In this document: positions 35,293-42,985 of the stretch, one piece after another
How the letters are laid out: each line of letters starts with the position of its first letter
How positions within the stretch are numbered: the stretch's first letter is position 1
Source: Roseomonas fluvialis
Lineage (GTDB): Bacteria > Pseudomonadota > Alphaproteobacteria > Acetobacterales > Acetobacteraceae
Direction: 5' to 3'
Assembly (NCBI RefSeq): GCF_022846615.1
Contig: NZ_AP025637.1
Location: 2,815,001-2,879,000 of the forward strand
DNA length: 64,000 nt
Notes under the pieces: model-generated
Database searches by the model: none
What the model was told of the DNA's origin: nothing
The model's input: the letters and a program-made list of their open reading frames with translations, nothing else
Translations under genes and position numbers: made by a program

Positions 35293-36042
35293 TTACGCAG
35301 CGCGGTGGCAGTGTTCCGCCTCTTCCGCCCAGGCCTCGGACATCATCCGCGCGCGCAGCCGGTTGGCCGCGGACAGCGCCTGCGCCGTCTCGCCCCAGGC
35401 GATCGCATCCCGCGCGATCAGCAGCGTCTCCGGAAATTCCCGCGCGACCAGGTCGAGGTCATGCAGTACCGCCACCACCGTGCGCCCCTCGCCATGCCAG
35501 TCCCGCACCAGCCGCAGCAGGTCGGCCGAGGTGCGCGCATCCACCGCGTTGAAGGGTTCGTCCAGCAGCAGGATGTCGGCATCCTGCACCAGCAGCCGCG
35601 CGAACAGCAGCCGCTGCGTCTGCCCGGCCGAGAGAGAGCCCACCGGCCGCGTCTCGAAGCCCGAAAGCCCCACAGCGGCCAGCGCCTGCGCCGCGCGGTC
35701 GCGTTCGCCCGCCGGCACGCCGCGGAAAGCGCCGATGCGCGGCCACAGCCCCTGCATCACCACATCCAGGCAGCCGATCGGAAACGCCCGGTCCAGCGCC
35801 GCCAGCTGCGGCAGCAGCGCGATGCGGGCCGTGCCCTCCTGCGCGATCCGCCCGCTCTCGGGCTTGTGCAGCCCGGCCAGGGCGCGCAGCAGCGTGGTCT
35901 TGCCCGCCCCGTTCGGCCCGACCACCGCGGTCAGGCTGCCCGGCGCGAAACGACCCGACACGTGGTGCACCGCGGCCCGGCGCCCATGCACCAGGGTCAG
36001 GTTGTCCAGCACCAGGCTGGCCGGTGCGCGACGCGCGCTCAT
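35293..36042 (-). CDS. znuC: Zinc/manganese ABC transporter ATP-binding protein (ZnuC type)
   Basis: A 249-residue ABC ATPase. Walker A is GPNGAGKTT, the signature is LSAGQTQRLLFARLL, Walker B is ILLLDEPFNAVD, and the H-loop is VLHDLDLV. The Q-loop region ALLPQLAALDRAFPIGCLDVVMQGLW is of the metal-transporter type. The ATG overlaps by ATGA the end of a small membrane ORF upstream, suggesting coupled translation. It would energise the ZnuB-type permease downstream. Confidence 0.9.
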   Translation of the reverse strand: MSARRAPASLVLDNLTLVHGRRAAVHHVSGRFAPGSLTAVVGPNGAGKTTLLRALAGLHKPESGRIAQEGTARIALLPQLAALDRAFPIGCLDVVMQGLWPRIGAFRGVPAGERDRAAQALAAVGLSGFETRPVGSLSAGQTQRLLFARLLVQDADILLLDEPFNAVDARTSADLLRLVRDWHGEGRTVVAVLHDLDLVAREFPETLLIARDAIAWGETAQALSAANRLRARMMSEAWAEEAEHCHRAA

Positions 36043-36170
36043 GCCGCCATCGCCCAGGCCACGGCTGCCCACAGCAGCGCGCCCACGCCCGCTGCCAGGG
36101 CCAGGCGCGCGGAGGCGCCGGAGGACAGCGCCAAAGGATCGCTGAAGCGCGGATCGGGGAAGTGGGGCAT
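36039..36170 (-). CDS. 43-residue putative membrane protein overlapping znuC
   Basis: A 43-codon frame reading MPHFPDPRFSDPLALSSG and then a single helix (ARLALAAGVGALLWAAVAWAMAA). Its TGA overlaps the znuC ATG (ATGA). It begins one base after the Zur-like palindrome, so no ribosome binding site is visible and the transcript may be nearly leaderless. The soluble head plus one helix and the tight overlap look deliberate, but a frame this short could be chance. If real it may modulate or assemble the zinc importer. Confidence 0.45.
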   Translation of the reverse strand: MPHFPDPRFSDPLALSSGASARLALAAGVGALLWAAVAWAMAA

Positions 36171-36191
36171 GATACGATATGATGTAACATC
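36171..36191. promoter_or_regulatory. Zur-like operator candidate
   Basis: An imperfect 21-bp palindrome beginning GATACGATA and ending GTAACATC, with GAT/ATC ends and an AT-rich centre, in the 68-bp gap between znuC's leader ORF and a divergent gene. Zur sites of alphaproteobacteria are AT-rich palindromes of this size with GTTATA-like half-sites. Match is partial; context is the main support. Confidence 0.5.
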
Positions 36192-36238
36192 CCCACCGGA
36201 CTGGGCAAGGGCGCCGCGGGGCCCTATCTGCGCGGACC

Positions 36239-37519
36239 ATGCAGGGCAGCCCCGCGACCGACCCCGATGCCGACCTCCGGCGCGCGCTGTCCCGCCACCG
36301 CGCGCTGGCCACCGGCATGCTGGTGGGCATGGGCGGGCTGCTGGTCGGCACCTATTCCATGCCGCCGGGCTACTGGACCGACATGCTCCAGGCCAGTGCG
36401 AAGGCCGGCGTGGTCGGTGGGCTCGCTGACTGGTTCGCGGTGACGGCGCTGTTCCGGCGCCCACTCGGCCTGCCCATCCCGCATACCGCCATCGTGCCGA
36501 ACCAGAAGGAACGGCTGGGCCGGGCGCTGGGGCGCTTCGTGGCCGGGCATGTCATCACGGAAGCCGAGGTGCGGCGCGTGATCGGGCGGCTCGATCTCGC
36601 GCGCATCCTGCAGGGCTTCCTGGCCGACCCGGCGGCGTCGAAGCCCGCCGCCGTCGCCATGGCCGGCAGCCTGCCGCGCATCCTGGCCAGCCTCGAGGAC
36701 GGGCGCGCCAAGCGCCTCATGGTCCGCCTGCTGCCGCGCATCGTCTCGGGCCCCGCCGGTGCGCGCCTGGTGGCCCGCGTCCTGCGCGCCTTCGTGGCGT
36801 CGGGCCGCCACCAGGAGGTCTTCTCCCTGGCGGTCGGGCGCATCAAGACCATGCTGACCGAACGCGAGGACGCGTTGCGCACCGCCATCGCCAGCCGCAT
36901 CCGCGCCGAGGGTGGCGCGCTGATCGGCTGGCTGGCGGGTGCGACCATGGCCAACCGCATCCTGCACGCCATCAACGCCGAACTGGAGAAGGTCCAGCCC
37001 GAGGATTCCGACCTGCGCGCCGCCTTCGGCGAATGGCTGCGCCAGGAAATCGACCGCCTGGAGACCGACCCCGAGCGCGCCGAGGCGATCGGCCGCGTAC
37101 TGCGCGACGCACTCTCCCACCCCTCGGTCGCGATCTGGCTGGGCGATGTCTGGGCGCGCCTGCGCACCGCCATGACGGTCGATGCCGCGCGCGAGGATGG
37201 CCGCACCGTCGCCCTGCTGTCCGGCCTGTTCGCCAACGCCGGCACCCTGCTGGCCGAGGACGCCGCCGCCCGCGCGCGCCTGAATGCCGCGGTCGAGGGC
37301 GTGCTGATCCGCCTGCTGCCCTCGGCCCAGACGCAGCTGTCGGATTTCATTGCCGGCGTGGTCGGCAACTGGGATGCCCGCACCGTCGCCGACAAGATCG
37401 AACTTCGCGTGGGCCGCGACCTGCAATACGTGCGCATCAACGGCACGCTGGTCGGCTTCCTGGCCGGCGGGGCGCTGTTCGCGCTGCTGACCGCGGTGTT
37501 CGGCGGCGTGGCGCATTGA
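36239..37519 (+). CDS. DUF445 family membrane-associated protein
   Basis: A 426-residue DUF445 (YjiN-like) protein. A first helix with the MGGLLVGTYSMPP turn is followed by AGVVGGLADWFAVTALFRRPLGLPIPHTAIVPNQKERLGRALGRFVAGHVIT, the family hallmark, and a long helical region; the C-terminus has a final membrane segment (TLVGFLAGGALFALLTAVFGG). Function is unknown in the family. It diverges from the zinc operon across a 68-bp gap that holds the Zur-like palindrome, so it might be regulated by the same site. Confidence 0.88.
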   Translation: MQGSPATDPDADLRRALSRHRALATGMLVGMGGLLVGTYSMPPGYWTDMLQASAKAGVVGGLADWFAVTALFRRPLGLPIPHTAIVPNQKERLGRALGRFVAGHVITEAEVRRVIGRLDLARILQGFLADPAASKPAAVAMAGSLPRILASLEDGRAKRLMVRLLPRIVSGPAGARLVARVLRAFVASGRHQEVFSLAVGRIKTMLTEREDALRTAIASRIRAEGGALIGWLAGATMANRILHAINAELEKVQPEDSDLRAAFGEWLRQEIDRLETDPERAEAIGRVLRDALSHPSVAIWLGDVWARLRTAMTVDAAREDGRTVALLSGLFANAGTLLAEDAAARARLNAAVEGVLIRLLPSAQTQLSDFIAGVVGNWDARTVADKIELRVGRDLQYVRINGTLVGFLAGGALFALLTAVFGGVAH

Positions 37520-37537
37520 GCGCCCGCCGCCGCCGCC

Positions 37538-37909
37538 TCAGCGGTAGCGCAGCCCCTGCGGCGTCGCGATCAGTTCGCTGACCGCGCACACATTCACCCG
37601 CCGCGCCTCGGCCGCGTAGCCATTGTCCAGCACGAACCGGAAGTCGTAGGGCGCGGCCTGGGACAACCGCACGCTGTAGACCTGCCCGGGTCGCATCACG
37701 TTGGCACCCAGCCGGTCCGGGCCCCAGTTGCTGGTGCTCGACGGGTTGTAGAACAGCTGCTGCACGGTCCTGTTGGTCTGGTTGAGGAACCGGACGGTGG
37801 TGTTGCAGCCCTGCGCCGCCGCGGGCGTAGGCGCCAGGCTTGCGGTCAGCACGGACAGCACGGCCGCGAGGCCAAGGCGGCGGGCGAGAGACGTCATCGG
37901 TGTATCCAT
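37538..37909 (-). CDS. Small secreted beta-domain protein, unknown function
   Basis: A 123-residue protein with a signal peptide ending LAPTPAAAQG; a start four codons later is also possible. The mature part, NTTVRFLNQTNRTVQQLFYNPSSTSNWGPDRLGANVMRPGQVYSVRL...FRFVLDNGYAAEARRVNVCAV, has a pattern I have seen in uncharacterised secreted proteins of acetic-acid-type alphaproteobacteria (aromatic-SerSer-WG-D-LG, then a PG turn). Two cysteines remain in the mature protein. No function can be given. Its upstream region has an AT-rich promoter-like stretch at about 37,915-37,940. Confidence 0.7.
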   Translation of the reverse strand: MDTPMTSLARRLGLAAVLSVLTASLAPTPAAAQGCNTTVRFLNQTNRTVQQLFYNPSSTSNWGPDRLGANVMRPGQVYSVRLSQAAPYDFRFVLDNGYAAEARRVNVCAVSELIATPQGLRYR

Positions 37910-37993
37910 TCGTTCATCAATTTTTATATTTGAGATGAATTCGGGCATTCCGACAAGCGGTTTCAACACGCCACCAAACCGTTCACCCGCCTC

Positions 37994-38539
37994 TCACCCC
38001 CGCCGCCGCATCCCCCCGAACATCAACCCCGCCACCAGCCCCGCCGGCCCGCCCACCACGCCGCCCAGCAACGCGAAGACCGGCGCCAGCAGGGTGCAGG
38101 ACCCCGGCCGTGCGCATTCGGGGTTCACGGCATAGAGGCCAAGCCCGACCACCCAGCCCAGCACGATGCCGCCCACCAGGCCCGCGATGCCGAACAACAC
38201 ACCGAACAGCAGCGCCCCGCCCAGCCCGCCGCGGCGCCGATGAACCGGACAGCCGGCCTCGGCCAGGGCGGCGTGCAGCACCGACTCGGGCGCGGCCGAG
38301 GTCACCGCCACCAGGCCCCGTGCCGGGTCGAACCACAGCCCTGCCGCGAGGTCCTGCCGGCGCACCGCCGCGGTCACCGCCGCCACGCGCCCCGGCGCGT
38401 CCAGGCCCGCGACCTCCAGCACCCGTGCGTCGGGCGGCGGCCCGCCGGTCATGTCGGGCGGCGGCCCGCCGGTCATGTCGGGCGGCGGCCCGCCGGTCAT
38501 GTCGGGAGGCGGCCCGCCATTCCTGCCCGCCGCATCCAT
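37994..38539 (-). CDS. Hypothetical membrane protein with N-terminal GGPPPDMT repeats
   Basis: A 181-residue protein. The first 40 residues contain four near-identical eight-residue units (GGPPPDMT), encoded by a perfect-period DNA array. Next is a soluble domain of about 60 residues (VLEVAGLDAPGRVAAVTAAVRRQDLAAGLWFDPARGLVAVTS...) that resembles a heavy-metal-associated (HMA-like) fold in length and pattern but lacks the CxxC motif. Two or three hydrophobic helices with glycine-rich turns end the protein. Function unknown. Confidence 0.65.
   Translation of the reverse strand: MDAAGRNGGPPPDMTGGPPPDMTGGPPPDMTGGPPPDARVLEVAGLDAPGRVAAVTAAVRRQDLAAGLWFDPARGLVAVTSAAPESVLHAALAEAGCPVHRRRGGLGGALLFGVLFGIAGLVGGIVLGWVVGLGLYAVNPECARPGSCTLLAPVFALLGGVVGGPAGLVAGLMFGGMRRRG
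38429..38524. repeat. 24-bp in-frame coding tandem repeat, four copies
   Basis: Copies start at 38429, 38453, 38477 and 38501. The unit length is a multiple of three and encodes the GGPPPDMT octapeptide on the minus strand, so copy-number changes would keep the frame. The last copy has small differences. Confidence 0.9.
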
Positions 38540-38708
38540 CGCCGCCTCCCGCCCGTTACCGCCGATGCCGATCAGGGGGGAATCATCCGATCGGGTAAAG
38601 GTCCTCGCGACACCACGCGCCTTGAGGCGCTGCCGCCAGCCCGGGCGAGCGACGGCGGCGCCCGGCCGCGATCACCGCCCCGCGCACCGGCGGATCACCC
38701 CCCCGGGT

Positions 38709-39176
38709 TCAGTAGCGGACCTTGTTCGCCGTCGCCTGCCACAGGCGAAAGGCCGAGATCGCCTCCTCCGCCAGCAGCCGGCGCATGGGCAACACGCGCT
38801 CGGCCGCGGGGCGCGCCACTTCGTCATAGATCGCGGCATCGTCGAAGCCGATCGCCGCGGCATCGGCACGGTCGTTGCCATGCACGATGGCACCGATGCG
38901 CGCCCACCAGATCGCACCCAGGCACATCGGGCAGGGTTCGCAACTCGTGTAGATCACCGCGCCCGACAGGTCGTGCGTGCCGGCCGCGGCACAGGCGGCG
39001 CGGATCGCGACCACCTCCGCATGGGCCGTGGGGTCACGCGCGGGCACCACGGCGTTGCGCCCCTCGCCCAGGATGCGCCCGTCGCGCACCACCACGGCGC
39101 CGAAGGGCCCGCCACCGGCGGCCACGCCCTCGCACGACAGCGCGATGGCGCGCCGCATGAAGTGGGTTTCGTCCAT
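38709..39176 (-). CDS. Nucleoside/nucleobase deaminase (guanine/cytosine deaminase fold)
   Basis: A 155-residue zinc deaminase. The catalytic TAHAEV (zinc His, proton-shuttling Glu) and CEPCPMC (two zinc Cys) motifs are both present, with GAVIYTS before the second. The closing LLAEEAISAFRLWQA helix resembles guanine deaminases of the GuaD type, but tRNA adenosine deaminases share the core, so the substrate is open. The ATG at 39176 was chosen because it gives the usual MDETHFMRRAIALS start. Confidence 0.85.
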   Translation of the reverse strand: MDETHFMRRAIALSCEGVAAGGGPFGAVVVRDGRILGEGRNAVVPARDPTAHAEVVAIRAACAAAGTHDLSGAVIYTSCEPCPMCLGAIWWARIGAIVHGNDRADAAAIGFDDAAIYDEVARPAAERVLPMRRLLAEEAISAFRLWQATANKVRY

Positions 39177-39306
39177 GCCGCCCCCTGTGTCCCGTCGCCC
39201 GAGCGGTGGATCCGGGGCGATCACGCAACCGTGGCCGATCGGCAACAGTGTCGCAAGCAAGAAGCATGGATCGCGGGAAGGACACCCCTGGCGACAGGCC
39301 GAGCTT

Positions 39307-39334
39307 TTGACACAACTGTTGCGCGACCTAAATC
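39307..39334 (+). promoter_or_regulatory. Sigma-70-like promoter candidate
   Basis: TTGACA at 39307-39312, a 16-bp spacer and TAAATC at 39329-39334, in the 289-bp gap before a small ORF. The surrounding 100 bp is less GC-rich than the genome average. Confidence 0.35.
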
Positions 39335-39465
39335 TGGTGAGTCACACGCCTCTACACCACAATATCGTGAGATGCGTCCCGAATTCGGATCACGGGGCAA
39401 AGGGTTGATTTTATGTGAATAGAGTCGCTAATTTATGAACACAGGGCCAGTTCGAGGGGGACAAA

Positions 39466-39732
39466 ATGGACGAATCCCTGATTGCCGCACTCCGCAGCGA
39501 GGAACGCACGATCGTGGCGGAGCTTCGCGGTTCGATACACTTCCGCCGCCTGGAGGAGATCCGGCAGTTGCTGGGCCTCTACCGGGAACAACCCACCATC
39601 CGGACCTCCGAGGAACCGCCGATCGGCGCCATCCTCGACGCCATGCTGGGCGAGCACGACCGCCGCCGCGCGCCGCCGCCTGCCCATCGGCCGCAGGTCA
39701 TCGCCCTGCACGGCGAACGCGCCATCGCCTGA
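39466..39732 (+). CDS. Hypothetical small protein
   Basis: An 88-residue acidic-basic protein, mostly helical by appearance (MDESLIAALRSEERTIVAELRGS, FRRLEEIRQLLGLYREQ), with no signal peptide, cysteines or membrane segment. GAGGGGG lies before the ATG and a promoter-like pair sits further upstream. I do not recognise it. The 236 bp after it contains an unusual AT-rich stretch (about 39,780-39,840) but no gene I can support. Confidence 0.5.
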   Translation: MDESLIAALRSEERTIVAELRGSIHFRRLEEIRQLLGLYREQPTIRTSEEPPIGAILDAMLGEHDRRRAPPPAHRPQVIALHGERAIA

Positions 39733-39968
39733 CGGGACCGCTCGCGGCATCGGCGCCGAGCGGGATCATCGCCGGCCGGCGCATTATTTCCTACAATATA
39801 CCAGATAATTACGGTGTCTTCTTTACAAAGAGAAAGAAGTTAAGCCGCGCGCCCGCCTGCGGTGCCCGCGCCCGGCGGCGGCGACCTGCCCCAGCAACCA
39901 GGCCGCGCAGACCCCTATCCGCCATCCGCCCCCTCCCCGCGCGGGGTCGTTGTGCTTAACTCAGGGCC

Positions 39969-41021
39969 ATGACCGGCTTCGCGCTTTCCGTCCTCGACCA
40001 ATCCTCCGTCGCCGCCGGCCGCACGCCCGGCGAGGCCATCCGCGAGACCCTCGCCCTCGCCCGGCATTGCGACGCACTCGGCTTCAACCGCTACTGGTGC
40101 GCCGAACACCACAACAGCGCCTCGCATGCCGGCACCGCGCCCGAGGTGCTGATGGCCGCCATCGCCGCCACCACGCAGCGCATCCGCGTCGGCTCCGCCG
40201 GCATCATGCTGCCGCACTACGCCTCCCTGAAGGTCGCCGAGCAGTTCCGCGTGCTGGAGGCCATCGCTCCGGGGCGCATCGACCTTGGCGTGGGCCGCGC
40301 GCCCGGGTCGGACGGGCGCACCGCCTTCGCGCTGAACCCGCAGGCCAACCAGGCCGCCGACCGCTTCCCCTCCCAGGTGATGGAAGTGCTGGGCTGGCAC
40401 GGCGATGGCCTGCCCGAGAACCACCCCTTCCGGTCCATCATCGCCCAGCCCGCCGTCGAGACGCGGCCGCAGATGTGGATCCTGGGGTCTTCCGACTACG
40501 GCGCGCAGGTCGCCGGCTACTTTTCGCTGCCCTACTGCTTCGCCCATTTCTTCAGCGATGGTGGCGGGTCCGAACAGGCCATCGCCGTGTACCGTGAATC
40601 CTTCGAAGCGAAGCCCGGCATGCCCGGCCGCGTCGCCGCCCCCTACCCGGCGCTCGGCGTCTATTGCCTGGTGGCCGACACGGAAGCCGAGGCGAAACGC
40701 CTGTTCCGATCCCGCGAATTGTGGCGCCTCAAGCGCGACCGCGGCCTCTATTTGCCGCTGCCCAGCGTCGAGGAAGCCGAGGCGCACATATACAACGACC
40801 TCGAACTCGCCCGGCTGGAGCGGATGCGGGACGCCGCCATGGTCGGCACCCCCGAACAGGTGAAGGCACGGCTCGAGGCGCTGTCCGCGGCGCATGGCGG
40901 CATCTCGGAATTCGCCGTCATCACGCATTGCCACGACGCCCAGGCGCGCCGGCGGTCCTACACGCTGCTGGCTGAGGTGTTCGGCCTGTCGGCCGGCAAC
41001 GTCCCGCTCGCGGCGGAGTGA
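39969..41021 (+). CDS. LLM-class (luciferase-like) flavin-dependent oxidoreductase
   Basis: A 350-residue TIM-barrel flavin monooxygenase-like protein. Characteristic segments: LSVLDQSSVAAGRTPGEAIRETLALARHCDALGFNRYWCAEHHNSASHAGTAPEV, RVGSAGIMLPHYASLKVAEQFRVLEAIAPGRIDLGVGRAPGSDG, and the later GTPEQVKARLEAL. It belongs to the YhbW-like group with the MsnO8-type motif; substrates are unknown. It uses reduced FMN supplied by a reductase not encoded here. A tandem repeat array lies 43 bp downstream. Confidence 0.9.
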   Translation: MTGFALSVLDQSSVAAGRTPGEAIRETLALARHCDALGFNRYWCAEHHNSASHAGTAPEVLMAAIAATTQRIRVGSAGIMLPHYASLKVAEQFRVLEAIAPGRIDLGVGRAPGSDGRTAFALNPQANQAADRFPSQVMEVLGWHGDGLPENHPFRSIIAQPAVETRPQMWILGSSDYGAQVAGYFSLPYCFAHFFSDGGGSEQAIAVYRESFEAKPGMPGRVAAPYPALGVYCLVADTEAEAKRLFRSRELWRLKRDRGLYLPLPSVEEAEAHIYNDLELARLERMRDAAMVGTPEQVKARLEALSAAHGGISEFAVITHCHDAQARRRSYTLLAEVFGLSAGNVPLAAE

Positions 41022-41063
41022 TCCGCGCCACGGCTGCGGCCACGGCGCCAAGCCTTTCGCGCA

Positions 41064-41254
41064 TTGTCCACCGGCGCGCTGTTCGCGCGACGTCCACCGG
41101 CGCGCTGTTCGCGCGACGTCCACCGGCGCGCTGTTCGCGCGACGTCCACCGCGCGCTGTTCGCGCGACGTCCAGCGGCGCGCTGTTCGCGCGACGTCCAG
41201 CGGCGCGCTGTTCGCGCGACGCCCACCGGCGCGCTCCTCGCGCGACGTCACCAG
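41064..41254. repeat. 26-bp tandem repeat, seven copies, each with a short hairpin
   Basis: The CGCGCTGTTCGCGCG core recurs at 41075, 41101, 41127, 41152, 41178, 41204 and 41230; the period is 26 bp except one unit of 25. GCGCG and CGCGC around CTGTT form a 5-bp hairpin in each unit. The array fills most of the 292-bp gap between convergent genes. Units are not a multiple of three, so it is not coding. Confidence 0.9.
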
Positions 41255-41313
41255 CCTGACATCGGCAGCCGGCCCGTCGGTGCGGACCTCTGCCGCGCTG
41301 TTCAGGCAGCCAC

Positions 41314-42099
41314 TCAGCCGCCGCCGGCCATCACGTTGCGCAGCGTCCCGATCCCCGCGATCGTCACCTCGACCACCATCCCCGGGCGCATCGGCAGCGC
41401 GCCCACCGAGGTGCCGCAGGCGATCACGTCGCCTGCCTCCAGCGTCATCTCGCGCGACAGCAGGCTCACGATCCGCCCGGGCGGGATGATCATGTCGCTG
41501 CACGGGTAGTCCTGCCGCACCCGCCCGTTCAGCGCCACCTGCACGCGCAGCGCCGCCCAGTCGAGCCCCGTCGCGATCGTCGGCCCCACTGGCCCGAACC
41601 CATCGCAGGACTTGGCCCGCGCCCATTGCGGAAAGGACGGGTCGGCCTGCAGCAGATCGAGCGCGGTGACGTCGTTCACCGCCGTCAGTCCGAAGATCGC
41701 GTCGGCCGCCTCGGCCTCGTCGGCATCCTTGCAGCGGCGCCCGATCACCAGTCCGAGTTCGCCCTCGTACAGGACCTTGCCGGTATAGCTGGCGGGCGGC
41801 GCAATGACGCCGTCGGGGTGGTTCAGGCTGCTGTTGGCCTTGAGGAACCACAACGGCGTCTCGGGAATCGCCGCGCCCGTCTTGGTCGCCAATTCGCGAA
41901 AATTGTTCCACAGCCCAATGAACTTGCCCGGCACCACGGGCGCCAGCAGTTGCACGGCATCGCGCGGCAACGCCTCGCCGCTCGGCGCCGCGGCGCCGAA
42001 CATCTTGCCGTCATGCACGGCGATTGTCCCGGCCGTCGCGTCCAGCGTGCCGAAGCCCGTACCGCCACCCGGCCGTGCGAAGCGAACCCAGAGCGTCAT
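41314..42099 (-). CDS. Fumarylacetoacetate hydrolase family protein
   Basis: A 261-residue FAH-fold enzyme. The metal-binding YEGELGLVIGRR motif is in mid-protein, followed by AVNDVTALDLLQADPSFPQWARAKSCDGFGPVGPTIATG and the C-terminal IACGTSVGALPMRPGMVVEV. Family members hydrolyse or decarboxylate oxo-acids in aromatic or meta-cleavage pathways, or act as oxaloacetate decarboxylases. GGGAGG precedes the ATG at 42099. It stands alone, so the substrate is open. Confidence 0.88.
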   Translation of the reverse strand: MTLWVRFARPGGGTGFGTLDATAGTIAVHDGKMFGAAAPSGEALPRDAVQLLAPVVPGKFIGLWNNFRELATKTGAAIPETPLWFLKANSSLNHPDGVIAPPASYTGKVLYEGELGLVIGRRCKDADEAEAADAIFGLTAVNDVTALDLLQADPSFPQWARAKSCDGFGPVGPTIATGLDWAALRVQVALNGRVRQDYPCSDMIIPPGRIVSLLSREMTLEAGDVIACGTSVGALPMRPGMVVEVTIAGIGTLRNVMAGGG

Positions 42100-42172
42100 G
42101 CGCCAACCTCCCGCAACCCGGGGGGCTATAGCGCCAGGCCGCGCGGCAGGCGACCCGCCGTCGCGCGCCGCC

Positions 42173-42478
42173 TCAGCGGCGGATGATGACGAAGGGCTGC
42201 GGCGCCGTGCCGTCGCGCCGCGCGCGACGCATCCGCCACCACAGCGACCCGGCGCCGATCGCACCCGCCACCAGCGCCACCGGCAGCAGGATGCTGATGG
42301 CGAGCACCGCCAGCCCCGCGAGCAGCAACCCGCCCGCGACCAGCGCGACCAGCATCCCGGCCGCGCCGATCCGCGCGAGCGCACGGTCGAGCGGCCCGGC
42401 GGCGCGTGGCGCGGCCGGTTCGCGGAACTCCCCATCCGGGGTCATGTCGATGACGGGCGGGCGTCGTTGCGTGTCCAT
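42173..42478 (-). CDS. Hypothetical small membrane protein
   Basis: About 101 residues, starting at MDTQRRPPVIDMTPDGEF; an ATG three codons earlier is possible. Two hydrophobic segments (MLVALVAGGLLLAGLAVLAISILLPVALVAGAIGAG) form a hairpin, followed by a basic tail. No family is evident. It lies between an FAH-family gene and an nfeD gene on the same strand, with gaps of about 75-80 bp on either side. Confidence 0.6.
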   Translation of the reverse strand: MDTQRRPPVIDMTPDGEFREPAAPRAAGPLDRALARIGAAGMLVALVAGGLLLAGLAVLAISILLPVALVAGAIGAGSLWWRMRRARRDGTAPQPFVIIRR

Positions 42479-42559
42479 GGTGGCCATGACGTGGCCAGGC
42501 GGGGGGTGCGGGTCAAGGCCTGTCACATTCTGTGACCCACGGGCCGTGGTGCGCCGGGT

Positions 42560-42985
42560 CTATTCCGGCCGCACCACCAGCGTCGTGCCGTCCACGCCTT
42601 CCACCCGCACGCGCGTGCCCGCCGGGCTGTCCGCGACGTCGCGCGGCAGCCGCGCCGCCCAGTCGGAATCCCCCACCCGCACGCGCGGCCCGGCGCTGCC
42701 CGGGTCGGTCAGCACGCCGAATCGCCCGATCAGCCCGGCGTCGGGCGTGTTCACCCGCGGCCGCGGGTGGCGCCCCGCGCGCAGCCGCAGCGCCACCGCG
42801 ATCCCGCCCGCCAGCAGCGCCACGAAGACGCTGGTGGTCACCCAGAAGGGCGGGCTTCCGACCAGCAGCACGAGCCCCGTGCCCACCGCCGCGATCCCGA
42901 TCCACAGCAGGAAGACACCAGGCAGGATGGTCTCCGCGCCGAGCAGCACCAGCCCGGCGAGGATCCAGATCAGCGCGGGGTCCAT
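42560..42985 (-). CDS. NfeD family protein
   Basis: A 141-residue short-form NfeD protein: three hydrophobic segments at the N-terminus (LIWILAGLVLLGAETILPGVFLLWIGIAAVGTGLVLL, WVTTSVFVALLAGGIAVAL) and a C-terminal OB-fold domain (LIGRFGVLTDPGSAGPRVRVGDSDWAARLP...VRVEGVDGTTLVV). Its gene overlaps the end of the SPFH gene upstream by 16 bp. NfeD proteins pair with stomatin-like proteins in membrane microdomains, and the pairing here supports both calls. Confidence 0.9.
   Translation of the reverse strand: MDPALIWILAGLVLLGAETILPGVFLLWIGIAAVGTGLVLLVGSPPFWVTTSVFVALLAGGIAVALRLRAGRHPRPRVNTPDAGLIGRFGVLTDPGSAGPRVRVGDSDWAARLPRDVADSPAGTRVRVEGVDGTTLVVRPE

Noticed and set aside
39780..39840. AT-rich stretch before the LLM oxidoreductase gene as a mobile-element scar
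   Set aside because: No terminal repeats, target duplication or transposase remnant; it may simply be a promoter region.
41064..41254. CRISPR-like array
   Set aside because: Units are directly adjacent with no unique spacers and no cas genes are near; it is a simple tandem repeat.
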